Below are positions 36,253 through 48,000 of a stretch of 64,000 bases of DNA, piece after piece. The stretch comes from Paramyrothecium sp. XJ0827. Lineage: Eukaryota > Ascomycota > Sordariomycetes > Hypocreales > Stachybotryaceae. Position 1 is the first letter of the stretch. Each line of letters opens with the position of its first letter. The position numbers and the translations under genes were made by a program. The stretch spans positions 2,666,001 through 2,730,000 of the forward strand of contig JAJFPB010000002.1 in NCBI GenBank assembly GCA_020881915.1, given 5' to 3'. Below the pieces are notes generated by a model. The model worked only from the letters and a program-made list of their open reading frames with translations. It searched no databases and was not told the DNA's origin.

Positions 36253-36904
36253 CTTGGCGAAGAGCTCAGGGCAGAGTTTGCACCCAAACGGAACAGCGGG
36301 CGTCCATCTGCTGGCGGAACTAGGACAGTTCAAGAAGAGGCGGGTGACGGCTGGGAGTTTTATGGACTATGACACCGGTTTCCCATCTTTTTTTGCATTG
36401 CTGCCCCGGTCAGCTGCTGAGGTGGGCCCGCGTCTCGTATTTTCTTCCTGTATTGATACCAACCCATAGACGAGTCGCTTGGGTCATTGGCTTGCGGGAT
36501 GTGGATTTCCGCAGGAGACAGGGGCCAAGGTTTCGTGACTTGCGCACCACCAGCCACGCAAACCGAGGTTTGAGTAATGTTCTGTAGATCCAGGAAGAAG
36601 GCAATGACCGCAAGAACCACAAAAAAATTCGGTGTGACAGCGAGGGGATGTGGGAGTTGGAACTTTTGATAGCAGAACTCTTTCGCTGATACATGGCGAA
36701 TAGAAAGGAATTAGTCTAGACTCATATAAAAAGACTGAATATATGGCTGGGTCAGTTCGCTACGTCGTGATGCGCACTCGTCATCTGCGGTCAAGGCTCT
36801 CCTTGGGAGGGACCCTGAGCTCATGCGGTTGGGACGAGTGATTTTTCTCCTCTTTTCTTTTTGTCTTCTTTTCTTTTTGTACACATGATGAGACAAGGGT
36901 ACTC
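36253..36904. other. Convergent 3' intergenic region
   Basis: Tail-to-tail spacer between CRM1 (+) and the Zn2Cys6 gene (-), holding both 3' UTRs. A T-rich tract is at about 36842-36880. No gene is seen. Confidence 0.6.
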
Positions 36905-38416
36905 TCAATCGTCCGCTTCTGTCTCTATAACTTTCAGAGGCCATCGCAGAGCATCTTGCCAAAACCCGCCAAGATGTTGAGAGATGGCACGAATTAGACG
37001 CGCTCCCGAGCCAGCAAAAATCCAACAGGCGCGAGAGCGGTGCAGGAGCACGCCATAATAAGCTAGAATAATGAGCGCCTCCGGGCGATGCTTCCGTAGG
37101 ACGTTGACGAACTCGGGGGATACAGTGATAGCAAAGGCCGAGCACGAGTTGGGGGCTGTGGGATCAGCTATCACAGCTTGCATATCAAAAGACTTTTGAA
37201 GCGTAGCGACGGCTCCCCTGCAAGCCTCAATGCTAGCAGCGCTCAAGTCAGAAGATTGCAGGAGGCTTTCCAGCGGCGCACACTCCGCGTCAGACGAGAT
37301 CTCGTCGGTCCGGCGTTGCAGCTCCCGTCCAGCTTCCAGTAAGCCGGGTTGAAGAAGCTCGCGAAGTTCCGAATTTATCAGAGCTGTCCAGTTTGGGTGG
37401 ATGACGATGCGGACACCGTGATGAAGGAGGATGCAGCCAACGAAGCCGTCTATGAAGGCATGGAAATCAGCGACGGGGTCGCGAGCCAGGCAATCAGCGA
37501 GAACATGGATGCCTAGCATGGCGCTGAAGAGAAACCTCGAAACGGAGCTGGGACTGGCGCTAGGGATGGTCATGTCGGCGCCTGCGGTGACGAGCGACTC
37601 TGTCTCGCAGGTGAAGGAGGCCAGTGCGCGCGTCTGCAGCTCGGTGGCCTGATGGCGGTACGACGCCGTCTCGGCAGAGGTGGCGGGGGGCTGTGACGAG
37701 GGTTGAGAGCGGGTGAGAGCCAAATGCATGGCAGAGACGGCAAGGAGCTCGTCCAGGAGGTAGGGGCAGTCGACGGCGTAACGCAGAGCAATGGACACGA
37801 GCAGGTCGCCCTGCCCAGGCGAGGTGGCTATAGTTTTGGCGACGTCAGTCTTGGCGTGGAGCAGCAGCATCAGGTGCTGCGGCGTGTACAGAAAGGCGCC
37901 GCCGACCAAGGATGGCGCTGGATGCGGCGGCAGCGACGAGCCCGTCGAGTTGTGGAGGGGTGGCTCTGAGAGATGCTCAGACGGCGTGCCCACGGCAGAT
38001 GCGTGATCACGGCGGGAGGATGCGTCATGCGCCGGGCTTGGCGTGCGGGATCCCGCGGGGTGGCTCCGGAGGTTGTGATGGTGAGGCTGGGCCGGCAGCG
38101 GCTGGTCGCGGTGCCGATGCTCCAAGGCTCCCGGCGCCGGGCCTGGAGCCAAAGCTTGGGCCCGAGCCTGGGCCGGGGACGCAGACGCAGACGCGGACGC
38201 GGAGACTGCTGTTGCCGGAGCGGCAGGGGCGGCAGTGGATGGGTAGGAGCACGCCCGCTCCGCAATGGCGCAATTGGTGCAGGCCGGGCGACTCTCGTCG
38301 CAGCGGATGTGCCGCCGCTTGCACTCGCTGCAGCCGTTGCGGGACTTGCGGTGCGAGCGACGGGTTTTGGCCGCGTTGCTGTCCCGGGAGACGGCGCCTC
38401 GGGGCTGACGCGGCAT
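36905..38416 (-). CDS. Zn2Cys6 fungal transcription factor
   Basis: Intronless, 503 aa from the ATG at 38416; a TTG four codons upstream is in frame but not a credible start. The binuclear zinc cluster is clear, with Cys29, 32, 39, 46, 49 and 56 in CX2CX6CX6CX2CX6C, within NGCSECKRRHIRCDE and PACTNCAIAERACSYP. A basic segment (KTRRSHRKSRNG) precedes it. A long Ala/Ser/Pro/His-rich disordered linker follows (about 58-160). From about 175 a helical regulatory domain begins (FLYTPQHLMLLLH), with DELLAVSAMHLALTRS, resembling fungal-specific regulatory regions such as those of the Upc2/sterol-uptake-type family. Such proteins are nuclear activators or repressors. The target pathway cannot be read. 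Nothing nearby forms a metabolic cluster; the closest genes are an RTA1-like protein and CRM1. Confidence 0.88.
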   Translation of the reverse strand: MPRQPRGAVSRDSNAAKTRRSHRKSRNGCSECKRRHIRCDESRPACTNCAIAERACSYPSTAAPAAPATAVSASASASASPAQARAQALAPGPAPGALEHRHRDQPLPAQPHHHNLRSHPAGSRTPSPAHDASSRRDHASAVGTPSEHLSEPPLHNSTGSSLPPHPAPSLVGGAFLYTPQHLMLLLHAKTDVAKTIATSPGQGDLLVSIALRYAVDCPYLLDELLAVSAMHLALTRSQPSSQPPATSAETASYRHQATELQTRALASFTCETESLVTAGADMTIPSASPSSVSRFLFSAMLGIHVLADCLARDPVADFHAFIDGFVGCILLHHGVRIVIHPNWTALINSELRELLQPGLLEAGRELQRRTDEISSDAECAPLESLLQSSDLSAASIEACRGAVATLQKSFDMQAVIADPTAPNSCSAFAITVSPEFVNVLRKHRPEALIILAYYGVLLHRSRACWIFAGSGARLIRAISQHLGGFWQDALRWPLKVIETEADD

Positions 38417-39119
38417 GGGATTGTGCAAGGTGAAGAGGAATGGTAGGGGGGGAAAAGGGGGGGGGGGAAGAAGAGATTTTTTGAACGTAACACGCTCTCA
38501 AGAGAGAAGGGTCTCCTAATTGAGAGGCGGAGGAGGGGAGCGAGCAGCGGGGGTGAGTAGGAATGAAGCCCGGGTTGTTCTGGTCATGATGGTGAACAAA
38601 CTGTTTGAGATGCAGTTCCAACGTCAAAGCGCCAAGAAAGGATGGAAGCAACGACAAGGGCACTTTCGGCTCACGACAGCCGGCCGGTTGCAGTGGGTGA
38701 GAAACGCCAAGCGCCGTGCCAGGGGCCCCGTCCACAGCCCGTCCTGGGCCCCACCAAAAGGGCCGATGGCGTCCCCGGGCGTTTGGCAGCGCATTCCGCG
38801 ACAAGTTCACAATTAAACTACAACTTGAGTTGAGTTTAAACAGGTACACAGCTGAGTGAGCAGACTACTCTGTGTGTGTTTGTGTGTAAATGAGAGAGAG
38901 AGAGATTAAGCGAGTTGCGTTGTGTGATTTCATTCACATACCAGCCCGGTTCATCCTTTTTCAGTCATCTTTTTATTTACCAGTACAATATCTTATATGC
39001 TACCCTCATATCCCCCACACAATCCGCTACGTGACGGCCGATCCGACTCGACTTCCTCCTCCCTTGCATGATTGTCATGACACGCCAACCTTCTTTCCTA
39101 CACTACTTCAAGTAGGTCT
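38417..39119. other. Upstream region of the Zn2Cys6 gene
   Basis: Contains the regulator's promoter and the 3' UTR of the RTA1-like gene. A G-run is at about 38456-38468, (GT)n-like sequence at about 38870-38886, and (GA)n at about 38891-38904. No gene is supported. Confidence 0.6.
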
Positions 39120-40195
39120 TCATTGTGCATGGTACATGTGGTGCTGGTGTTGTCGCTGGGACGGATGCAATTGCACGCTCGGCTGCAAATGCGCGTACTG
39201 CTGCTGCTGCCCGTACTCCTCGTGCTGTGCGTACTGAAGCGGGTGGCCGCTGGGCAGCGGGTGCTGGTCCTTCATCTCCATGCCCGTCGCCGTGGCGGGC
39301 CTCGACCCGACGGTGTCCCACTCGCCCGAGCCGCCCTTGTTCACCCTCAGGTTGCCCGGGTAGTACCAGGCGTAGTAGGCCATGGTCAGGAACATGAGGC
39401 CCGAGTCGAACACGTACAGCGGCCATTCGTTGCGCAGCAGGTAGCTGTCACCGCCCATGACGTACTCGATGACGCGGAAGACGGACCGCACCATGATGAG
39501 CATGCTGACCGTGTACATCATGCCCATGTTCTTCCTCCAGCCCGGGTTGAGCTCCGGCGACACGCCCTCGGGCCAGCGCCGCATCCGCACGTCGAAGATG
39601 ACGGCCGTCACGGCGAAGAGGCCGAAGATGACGATCTGCACCACCAGGCCCGCGATGATGATGTTCTCGGCGAGCTCCACGTCGGCGTCCTCCTTGGCCG
39701 CCATGCCGCCGCCGAACACCTGCACCACGAACGACAGCACGTCGCCCAGCACGAACAGCTTCGTCAGCCACCGCACCGGGATGATGGAGAGCTTCTCGCC
39801 CTTGACGCTGCGGATCGCCCGCCCCAGCGTCATGTAGACGGACGCCGCGAAGAGCGCCGGCGCCACCAGGATGAAGATGGACTGGATCATGTACGGCAGC
39901 AGCAGATCCGTGTGCTCCTCAGCGAGGGCGCGTCCGCAGTATCCAATCGTCTCAACTGCAGTTGGGTCCCCGCACCGGTCAGAAGCAGTTTCTTTCTTAC
40001 AAAGGGGCGGCTGTAAAACTCACAGAGGCCACCGAGAATGAAGGGAATGCTGAAAAAGGTTCGCGTCCTGATCATTCGGTATATGATGAACAAGGTCAAG
40101 ACGAGGAAGAGGATGAGAAAGGTCATCGACGCCGCCTTGTTGGGGACGAAGAACCAGAGGTAGTACTCCCCCTTGTACGGCTTGAGTTCGGCCAT
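39120..40195 (-). CDS. RTA1-family seven-transmembrane protein
   Basis: Two exons, 40195..40024 and 39955..39120, with a 68-nt intron (GTGAGT...CTGCAG) give 335 aa. The splice rebuilds GGLFETIGYCGRALAE, a family hallmark (RTA1-like, PF04479). MIQSIFILVAPALFAASVYMTLG then starts the next helix. About seven hydrophobic helices are visible between residues 15 and 265. WYYPGNLRVN marks the end of the last helix. The C-terminal tail of about 60 residues is Gln/His/Tyr-rich and cytosolic in this family. RTA1 relatives include yeast Rta1, Rsb1 and Pug1, linked to lipid or sterol stress, sphingoid-base translocation and azole tolerance. The specific substrate is unknown. The gene lies downstream of and parallel to SPB4. 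Confidence 0.9.
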
Positions 40196-41140
40196 GCTGC
40201 GGGATCGGGGTTTCGACGACGGACTCTGCGGCCGGTAAGTTTTCTTGTGGAAAGTTGGAATCTATGGTAAAGCAGACGGCATCAACATGAGAGCGAAAGC
40301 AAGTGAACACTGCAATATTCAAGCGCGACTGCGGAAACCCCCTTGGGGCTTCGCCGTTAAAAGGGACAGACGGTTGAAGATAGCCCCTTTGTAAGGGCAG
40401 ATGGCGGATGTCTCAAGTGTCTCAGAATTTGGCCAGGCAGTGCTATCTACACCAATCTTTCCCCCTTACAGATAGGCCAATACATGCCACTAGAAGTTAA
40501 AATGGCCACGCTGCAGAAGCTGATGTTCTGGGGGCCCTCGGGGATAGCAACCGTCGCGCGCCCGTCCTACCACTACGTTACACGATGGTATCCCGTGCGA
40601 TGAGGGAGAAAAGAGATGAGAGCATCCCCGATAGAGCGCCATCCCCTCACCACACCGCAAAGCACTCCGGCATACATGACTCCCTACGGCTCCGCAGCAA
40701 ATTTGAGCGTTACGCTGATCTTCCAAGGTGCAGCAGCAACTCTTGACTCAGGCCACCCAAGGCGGCATACAGCGCCACGTTGCCGTCGATCGGAATCCTC
40801 CCTGGTCGCGTTTCAACGGGGAACGAGGCAGAGCCAGTAAGTATCTGGGAGTGGCGTGTTGTCAAAACCAGACGCCAAGCACGGCGAATCGCTGGCGTCT
40901 GCCTTGTCCTTCCGCGGGCGGCACCCACCTCCCATTCCAGCGCCGCTGCCGCAATTTCAGCGTGGCTCCTGCAATCCAATAGGGGGCTATTGACGTTGCA
41001 TGTCCCAACAACCGCTGCGTTTCCCCTTCAACCTCTCGTGAAATAGCGTGGCTATGTGAAACAGGGACTGGTCATGTTCTCCTGTGCTTCGCCCCGTCAT
41101 GAGAGCGCGTAGAAAGGACGGACGCAGGTTGCGGCCAGGC
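40196..41140. other. Intergenic region of about 0.95 kb
   Basis: Spacer between two minus-strand genes (3' of SPB4, 5' of the RTA1-like gene). Open frames on both strands lack domain-like sequence. No motif stands out. Confidence 0.6.
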
Positions 41141-43089
41141 TCAATCGTCGAAGCCGTTGAACTCTTCGTCCTTGACTGCAGCCTTGGCCTGGTTCTGCTG
41201 TCTGACCTGCTGGATGAGGTCTTTCAGCTCCATGTGCTTCAGCTTCTCGTCGTCCGTCATCTTGGCCGTCCGCTCGGCCTCCCGCTTCTTGTGGCGCTTC
41301 TCCCGGCGCTCGGTGCGGACCTCTTGCTGTTCAATCTTGTTGCTCCAAGCTTCGTTGTTCTTCCGCTTCCGTTTTGCGTCAGTCTTCTTCTCCTCGAGCA
41401 CGCCGGACTTGTAAGCCTCGAGCGCTTCTATCCTTGCCGCCTCTCGGGCCTTGTCTGCGTAGGCATATGTGTCCCAGTCCATCTCCAATCCAAGTGTCTT
41501 GTCTCCCTGCCAAGCCCTCAACTCCGGCATCTTCGGCATTCGAAGGAGGCCCCACGCATTGGCGAGATCCTCCCAGTCAAGGTCGCCAACGCGGAAAATT
41601 GACGTTGCGATGTGTCCAGAGTAACTCCGCACCCAACTGACAAAGGCCTTCTGGGCTTTGTCATAGAGACCTCGATCTTCTTTAACCAGATTTCGCACCT
41701 TCTCCGTGATCGCAATGGCATCATCAGGTGAAGTAAGAACCTCGGGCTTCTCAAGAGGTGTGATGGGAGTCTTGCGAATCTCAAGGAAGCGCGCATATTC
41801 CTCCTCTCTTCCTGGATGGAGCATGACTACGGCCAGACCCTTGCGTCCGGCACGTCCAGCTCTTCCACTGCGGTGAATAAAGACTTTTGGATCTGAAGGC
41901 GCATCAATCTGAACAACCAAGTCAACCTGGGGAATATCTAGGCCGCGGGCCGCAAGGTCTGTGGTCAGAAGTATCGTGGGAGAAACGGAAGTCAGGAAGC
42001 GGTTGAAATTCTTCTCCCGGACTTTTGCTGGGTGCTTGCCGTGAAGCGGCAATAGAGCGAACTCGGATGGCAGTATTAAAGGTAGGACATGCTGAAAGTA
42101 GTCGACTGCGGCGCAAGTGGACAAAAACACGATGCTCCTTTGTGGCCTAATGGGCAGCTTCTTCAGCAGTTGCGCCAGCGCCGGTAGCTTTTCACTGGCT
42201 GGCTTGACGAGATAGCTCATCTGCAGACTGGCTGGCGTTCTCCTATCCTCCAGAATCCCGCCATCCTTCATCTTCACTTTAACCTCAATCTTGACTGGGT
42301 TTCGCAGTCCGACTCGGATAATCTCGCTGACAGCCTCGCTTACGCTGGCGCTGAAAAGGCCAGTTCGACGTTGTTTGGGAAGACTGGCGATGATACGCTG
42401 CAGGTCCTGCTTGAAACCGAGATCGAGCAGTCGGTCGGCCTCGTCCAACACCAGGACTTCGAAGGATGACTGCGGACAGTGCACGTAGGGTGAGCCCAGC
42501 AGCTCGACAAGTCGTCCGGGGGAGCATATCAGTACGTTCGGGCTGTGTCGCATGAAGAAGCTGAGGTCTTGCGCCGTGGTAGTCGTTCCTCCAACCAGAA
42601 GCTGGGGCACAATAACGGGTACATTCGTCATGGGCCGCTTCTCGTCACCTTTGAGGTGAGGTAGGATCTCGGCCGAAGGTGCGTGAAACTCCAGGAGAGA
42701 AAGGAGAACAGTGTGGATCTGCGCCGCAAGTTCTCGCGTTGGCGACACGATAATGGCTCCAACATGATGTTTTTTCGTCGGCTCTTCGAGACGTAAGAGG
42801 CGCTGCACGACAGGTATGAGGAAGGCAAGGGTCTTTCCGCTACCAGTCACAGCCTATTTACCATTCTTAGCACAGAATCAATCAGGAAGGAAGGTGCACG
42901 GCAAAAATAACCTACCTCCACGACGACATCCTTGTTGCCCATGAAATGCGGCATGGTCGCTGTTTGAACTGGCGTCATGCGGGCAAACCCCATGGTAGAA
43001 ACGGCGTCCAGAATCCATTGGGCCAAGGGGGGCGTAAGGGCGTCCCAGGCCCGTGGATCCTTTTTCGTTGCCACCTTTCCTGGAGCCAT
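41141..43089 (-). CDS. SPB4: DEAD-box RNA helicase Spb4 (DDX55), 60S ribosome biogenesis
   Basis: Two exons, 43089..42916 and 42853..41141, with a 62-nt intron (GTAGGT...AATAG) give 628 aa. The start [18 protein letters not shown] leads into the Q motif region ([14 protein letters not shown]). Walker A AVTGSGKT spans the splice point. [14 protein letters not shown] in [13 protein letters not shown], motif III as SAS ([11 protein letters not shown], common in Spb4), [28 protein letters not shown] and [13 protein letters not shown] follow in order. The C-terminal extension has [13 protein letters not shown], the DUF4217-type region, then a long Lys/Glu/Arg coil. Spb4 remodels pre-60S particles in the nucleolus. 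It is divergent from DGK1, with start codons 838 bp apart. Confidence 0.95.
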
Positions 43090-43927
43090 GATAGAGATTG
43101 TCTTGGTCACAGCGGGATGCAGCAGAGTGCTGTAACGAAAGTGAAGCAATTGAAAGAAAAATATCTTATCGTTATCGGGCTTTGCTGTTATCGATAAGGC
43201 GCCGAAGCGGATTAGCCGCTGCGGCACTGCCGACCCACCCAAGCAAGACCTGGCAACTCAACGAGGAACACGCGAGCGGCTTCATGGGTACAGCAGGCAA
43301 GATAAAAAATTGTTCTGTTAAGGCCGATGGTCATCATAAACAGGCTTGTGACGGATGCAAACTAAGTGTGACGATGCTATGTGAGGCCAAGTCATAGCAC
43401 ATGCAAATCAGTACTTCTAGCTACTTCGATCTCCACCAGTAGTAGAGAGCAGCCGAGGTCACTTTCGTTGGTCACATGCTCATTCAATGGCCAGTTACTC
43501 AGCGCTACCAAAATTCTCGAATCTTTCGTCACCGGGACATGCGGATCTGCTGCCAACTCCGACCACCCACCACGAATCTCACCCTCCACCGCCGCCGCCC
43601 GAGTACGCATGTCTGCGTTCTCACAACCAAGACACCAAGATTTCCGTCTCTGTCCATCATGCAGTGGGGGGAACGTCCTCTGCTGCAGCTTTCCCAAACC
43701 TCGCCCTGGATCCGATAGAAGTCGCAGAACAAACTCTGAGCCCATCGGCGCGGCATAACCACGACCTCTTCTCGCTTTTCGGCGCCCCCAGAAATCCGCA
43801 AACACGCGCGTCTCGTCGCGACAGGCATCTCGGTTCTCTGTTCTGGCCCTCGGGCTTCGAGTCCCTGCGACGCATCATCGTTGGCGCTGTCCACTGCCCG
43901 GTGCTGCCGCCTTTTTCATTCACCACC
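43090..43927. promoter_or_regulatory. Divergent SPB4-DGK1 promoter region
   Basis: Contains the upstream regions of both genes. The DGK1 frame is open from an in-frame ATG at 43487, so part of this region may be coding in a longer isoform (see findings). TTATCGTTATCGGGC and TTATCGATAAG near 43166-43199 give repeated GATA/TATC-type sites. Confidence 0.5.
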
Positions 43928-45088
43928 ATGTCCGTCCGCCAAAGATCGGGCGTTCCTTCGACGCCTCGTGTTATCTCCCCGAGTCCAACACCGTCGGAGC
44001 AGGAGGGTCAAGATTACCATGGACCTACCACTCGGTCTGCGGCACGAAAGAGGGGGTCGGTGTCGCAATTAATTGAGGGTATCGCGGAGGAGGATGATAA
44101 CAAAACCGGGCTGCGGAGGTCTCGGACTAGAAGTCGATCGCCAGTTGGTGCTCAGAGGATATCTGCCCTGACGTCCAGGCGGCCAAGCCAAACAGCCAAG
44201 ACTTTGGACTCGGCCCCCAAGCCCGCGACAAATGGCGAGACCATCGCCAATAACGGCCACCTGGCGCCGCCCCAGACAGGCTGGAATTGGCGGGACTTCA
44301 GTCGAAGTCCCAGCCCTCTCGGGCTCATCCCTATTCATCGGCACTGGAGGACATTCGTGCACAAGCACGAAGTTCCGCGCAAGATTCTCCATGTTTCCAT
44401 TGGTTTTTTTGTGATTTGGCTCTACCTCACCGGCACGCAAACCTCATCGGTTCCTCCTTACCTCATGTCTGCGCTGATCCCGATTGCTGCGACCGACTGG
44501 TTGCGACATCGATATGCGTCGGTCAATCGCTTTTACGTCAAGGTCCTTGGGGCCTTGATGCGCGAGACTGAATATGCCGGGTGGAACGGTGTCGTCTTCT
44601 ACCTTCTTGGCGCCTGGATTGTCCTGTACTTCTTCCCCAAAGACGTGGGTGTCGTGAGCGTTTTGTTGCTGAGCTGGTGCGATACTGCCGCAAGCACATT
44701 TGGCCGCCTCTGGGGACGTTATACGCCACGAATCCGTCGCGGCAAGTCTCTTGCGGGTTCTCTGGCTGCATTCATTGTTGGGGTGGCTACTTCATGGTTC
44801 TTCTACGGCTGGCTGGTTCCCAAATTTGGGCCAATGCCTGGAGACGAGACTTTTATGTTCCAGGGTGTTCTTTCACTACCGCGGACCTTGATTGAAGCCG
44901 TCGGCCTCACGACAAAGCAAGCATCCATCACCGGGCCCCTGGCTCTCGGTGTGATGAGCCTGTGGTCTGGCTTCATTGCCTCAGCGAGCGAGGTCGTCGA
45001 TCTTTTTGGCTGGGATGACAATCTCACGATCCCAGTTCTCAGCGGAATTGGTATTTGGGGATTCCTCAAGCTCTTCACGACCGCCTAA
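43928..45088 (+). CDS. DGK1: CTP-dependent diacylglycerol kinase Dgk1
   Basis: Intronless, 386 aa from the ATG at 43928, which sits in a CCACCATG context and starts the conserved-looking MSVRQRSG leader. An in-frame ATG 441 bases upstream would add 147 residues. The first 130 residues are disordered and basic (RSRTRSRSPVG). The membrane domain starts at HEVPRKILHVSIGFFVIWLY. ALIPIAATDWLRHR, GALMRETEYAGWNGVVFYLLGA, SWCDTAASTFGRLWG and RRGKSLAGSLAAF match the CTP-transferase-like Dgk1 family. Dgk1 makes phosphatidate from diacylglycerol with CTP in the nuclear/ER membrane and counteracts Pah1. Identification is strong; the start is less certain. Confidence 0.9.
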   Translation: MSVRQRSGVPSTPRVISPSPTPSEQEGQDYHGPTTRSAARKRGSVSQLIEGIAEEDDNKTGLRRSRTRSRSPVGAQRISALTSRRPSQTAKTLDSAPKPATNGETIANNGHLAPPQTGWNWRDFSRSPSPLGLIPIHRHWRTFVHKHEVPRKILHVSIGFFVIWLYLTGTQTSSVPPYLMSALIPIAATDWLRHRYASVNRFYVKVLGALMRETEYAGWNGVVFYLLGAWIVLYFFPKDVGVVSVLLLSWCDTAASTFGRLWGRYTPRIRRGKSLAGSLAAFIVGVATSWFFYGWLVPKFGPMPGDETFMFQGVLSLPRTLIEAVGLTTKQASITGPLALGVMSLWSGFIASASEVVDLFGWDDNLTIPVLSGIGIWGFLKLFTTA

Positions 45089-48000
45089 GAAACTAGTGAG
45101 CATCGAGCTCATCAGAGCTTACAAAAGAGATGCGGCGGAGAAAACGATTATATCGCCACTCATTCGAAAACGGTGACTAGAATAAGGTAGCGGGCCGACA
45201 TAGTCCGCTGTCTCAGAAACAATTTATTTATTCTTGGGGTGGATTACCGGAACAAGACACTAGGTATAGGGAAGGAAAGCACGACTAAATTAGGTCCTTG
45301 ATTTCGGGCCGGTGTACACTGTTTCACACGAGTAGATGATTCTATATTTCCTAGATGATGGATGGATCCGGTGGAGCTCATCCCACTGCTCAACTCGACT
45401 TGGCTCGTGGGAGTTTGTGGGTGGACTTAGATATTGTAATTGGTAGATCGTGGTTTCGAGACACAACCACGTGGTACGAATAGAATTTTCGTGTTTCCTG
45501 ATCACCCCTCGCGCTTTGTCCGATACAGCGTAGCTCGCTGAGGTGGTAATACGGAAGGATTGTAATATATACTGGGATAATGACGTGCAGGTGGCTAGAC
45601 AAGACACTTGGACCGATCTTGTCCTGGTCTCTGACTGAGGACACAACAATGACAGTTCGATACTTCACCTATTGAGAAAGTTACGAAATCCTACCGTGTA
45701 CCATGTGCCTTGTGCAGCTTCTAGAGAAGAATACAATAAGGCTGGTTGTTCCTGTTCCTTCATATCTGCGTCACAGAGAGTGCACGGGCAAGAAAACAGA
45801 GTCCTGTCCATCATTGATGGATCAAGCAGGGCAGACAGACGCTCGTCAGCCGGCAGTTATTTCTGTGGACGCTTTCTCAAACATTTGTGTAAGGTAGTCG
45901 ATTCTTATTGTGCACAAGTCACCAAGGTATTTTAACGGGAGGGAGGCCCGGGCCTTTACCTTGATAGAGACCAGGCAAGGTGAGGCACAGACGAAGAACG
46001 GGGGGGGAAGCGGCGTCGAGGGGGCGGAGGGAAGAGACGGACTCGCATCGAGCGAGGGGCGTGTAAGTCGAGGCCCCGCCACTAACACAGCTCAAATCCC
46101 TGCCGTCAACCCACCACCACCACCACAAACTCAGACCAGGAAACGTCGACGGAAGCCTTCGGTTACCTCGACCTCAGCGCAGCGGCCCTATGAGATCGTG
46201 CCCCATCATCAGTGCTTGGTGCAAGTGCCATTTCCAACGCGCATCTCCCTCCACCCAGGCCCCCCTGCACCGCGCAGAAGCTGGGACGTAAATCCACAGC
46301 AGTGAGTTGTCCCTGCTTGCTGGAGGAGGCGTGTACGTCGTCGCTCCGTGTCATCGCTCCCAAGGGGCTGCAGCGGTTCATCCCTTTGTCTCTTTTCACG
46401 CTTTCCCTCTTTTTCCTTTTCCCTTGTCTTTCTTGGATCGCCCCTCGTGGGTCGCCCCAGGCTGCTCTTGGATGCACAGAGCAGAAGCCTCTTTCGTAAC
46501 GTGAACCTGGCCGAGACAAGCTGCGGGATGAGGATGAGGGGTGGGGGAGGGGCGCGCGCGGCGAGACGAGGGGCGTACGCTTGGCTTGGGGACGATGCCT
46601 TTATGCAACCAGATACTTGGCTCCAACGACCACATTTTTCGAAGCCTGACTGGTCCCGCGGCGAAACATCTTGTTAGTTCCTGGAGCTGGTCGCGCTGAG
46701 CTGCACTATCCGTCCACGCCGACGAGTCCGCAGCATGTTCTGCAGGACTTTTTTGTCATACCACCGCGCACCAACTTCCAACCCAACGCTCGGGTCTCTC
46801 CGGTGCTGTGGACGGATCATGATTTGGACGATTCGCAGCGTGAGCGTCACTTGCCCACTTCATCCCCACGTTCACCTTGTCTCGTCACTGCAGGTTGAGT
46901 GTGCAGACTGCACGCCATCTAGTGGGCTGGAAAGTGACCATGTCCTTGTCTCTGTTCCATGGCCGATGACCTTGAGAGCTTTAGCCGAAAATTTAACTAG
47001 TGAGATACCCACAAACTCTGGATGGGAGCGTCGGCATATCATGACTGGCTCACCTTCCTTTCGACCAACGGTTGCTTACACCTGAACAAGGACTCCCCTT
47101 GCATGGCCGTCTACGCATTGGAAAAGGTTACTGTTGGTGTTCCTAGCCCCCGTTCAGACTGCGGAGTCGCTCCCACGTTGGTCCCGCCGTTGCCTTGCAA
47201 GTCGATGATGATGGACGTTGCTGCGAGCGTAGCGGCAAAAGGATTCACAGTAGAGCAATCAGCAGGTCGACACAATGCCTCCGATCTTCAAGTAGCCCTT
47301 GCCAGGATGATAAGACCAAACTGATTATTTGGAGATCAAGTTGAGACCCCATACCGGCCTCTTACTACTTCCCGAGCTCTTACTCGTATCTCAAACGGCT
47401 TACACGGAAACTCCGCCATCTGCAAGGGCAGGGTCTAGCTAATGGAGATGTGGTCGTCCGTGAACTCCACCTATCCTAACCTTGCACGCACAACGAGGAG
47501 CAGGGGCTAGTTCTATGGTGGTCTGAAGGATGATACCTTTGCATGCAAGTCATCTACTCAACGAACTCGACTGCAATCCAAATTTGCCCTGATAGAACTG
47601 TGTGCCGTGGTTCGGTTGCTGGTGAAATTAAAGAAACTGCAGGGAATACGAAAATGCAGGCCACAAGGTACCTCAGAGTAAGAGTAGAATTGCAAATCAA
47701 TTGATTGCCTAACTCAGGTACCTTGAAGTCATGTACCTTGTTACTTGACCTTTGCGGTCCTTCTGTCCGGTAGCATTTGGATGTTAAACGTGGGAAGGAA
47801 CAGGCACCCAGATCGATGAGGAAGGGATGCATGTCCAAAAAAATTTGGTTTATTGTAATAAAATAAAATACCTACCCAGTCGACACAACGAAAAAGGAAA
47901 TACAGGAACGCAACCCCCTGTCATTTCGGAATATCCTCTGGTGAATATCTTGACAACGCATCAACACATCACTCCCAAATTGCCCGACATGCTGCACTTG

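Noticed and set aside
37912..38446. Overlapping plus-strand frames opposite the Zn2Cys6 gene
   Set aside because: Antisense to the Ala/Ser/Pro-rich linker; repetitive composition only.
39123..40016. 297-codon plus-strand frame rich in His, Arg and Val
   Set aside because: It is antisense to the RTA1-like gene and its intron; composition is driven by GC-rich codons of the real membrane protein.
45910..46305. 131-codon frame with a Pro-rich, basic segment
   Set aside because: Lies in low-complexity (CCA)n DNA; composition explains the openness.
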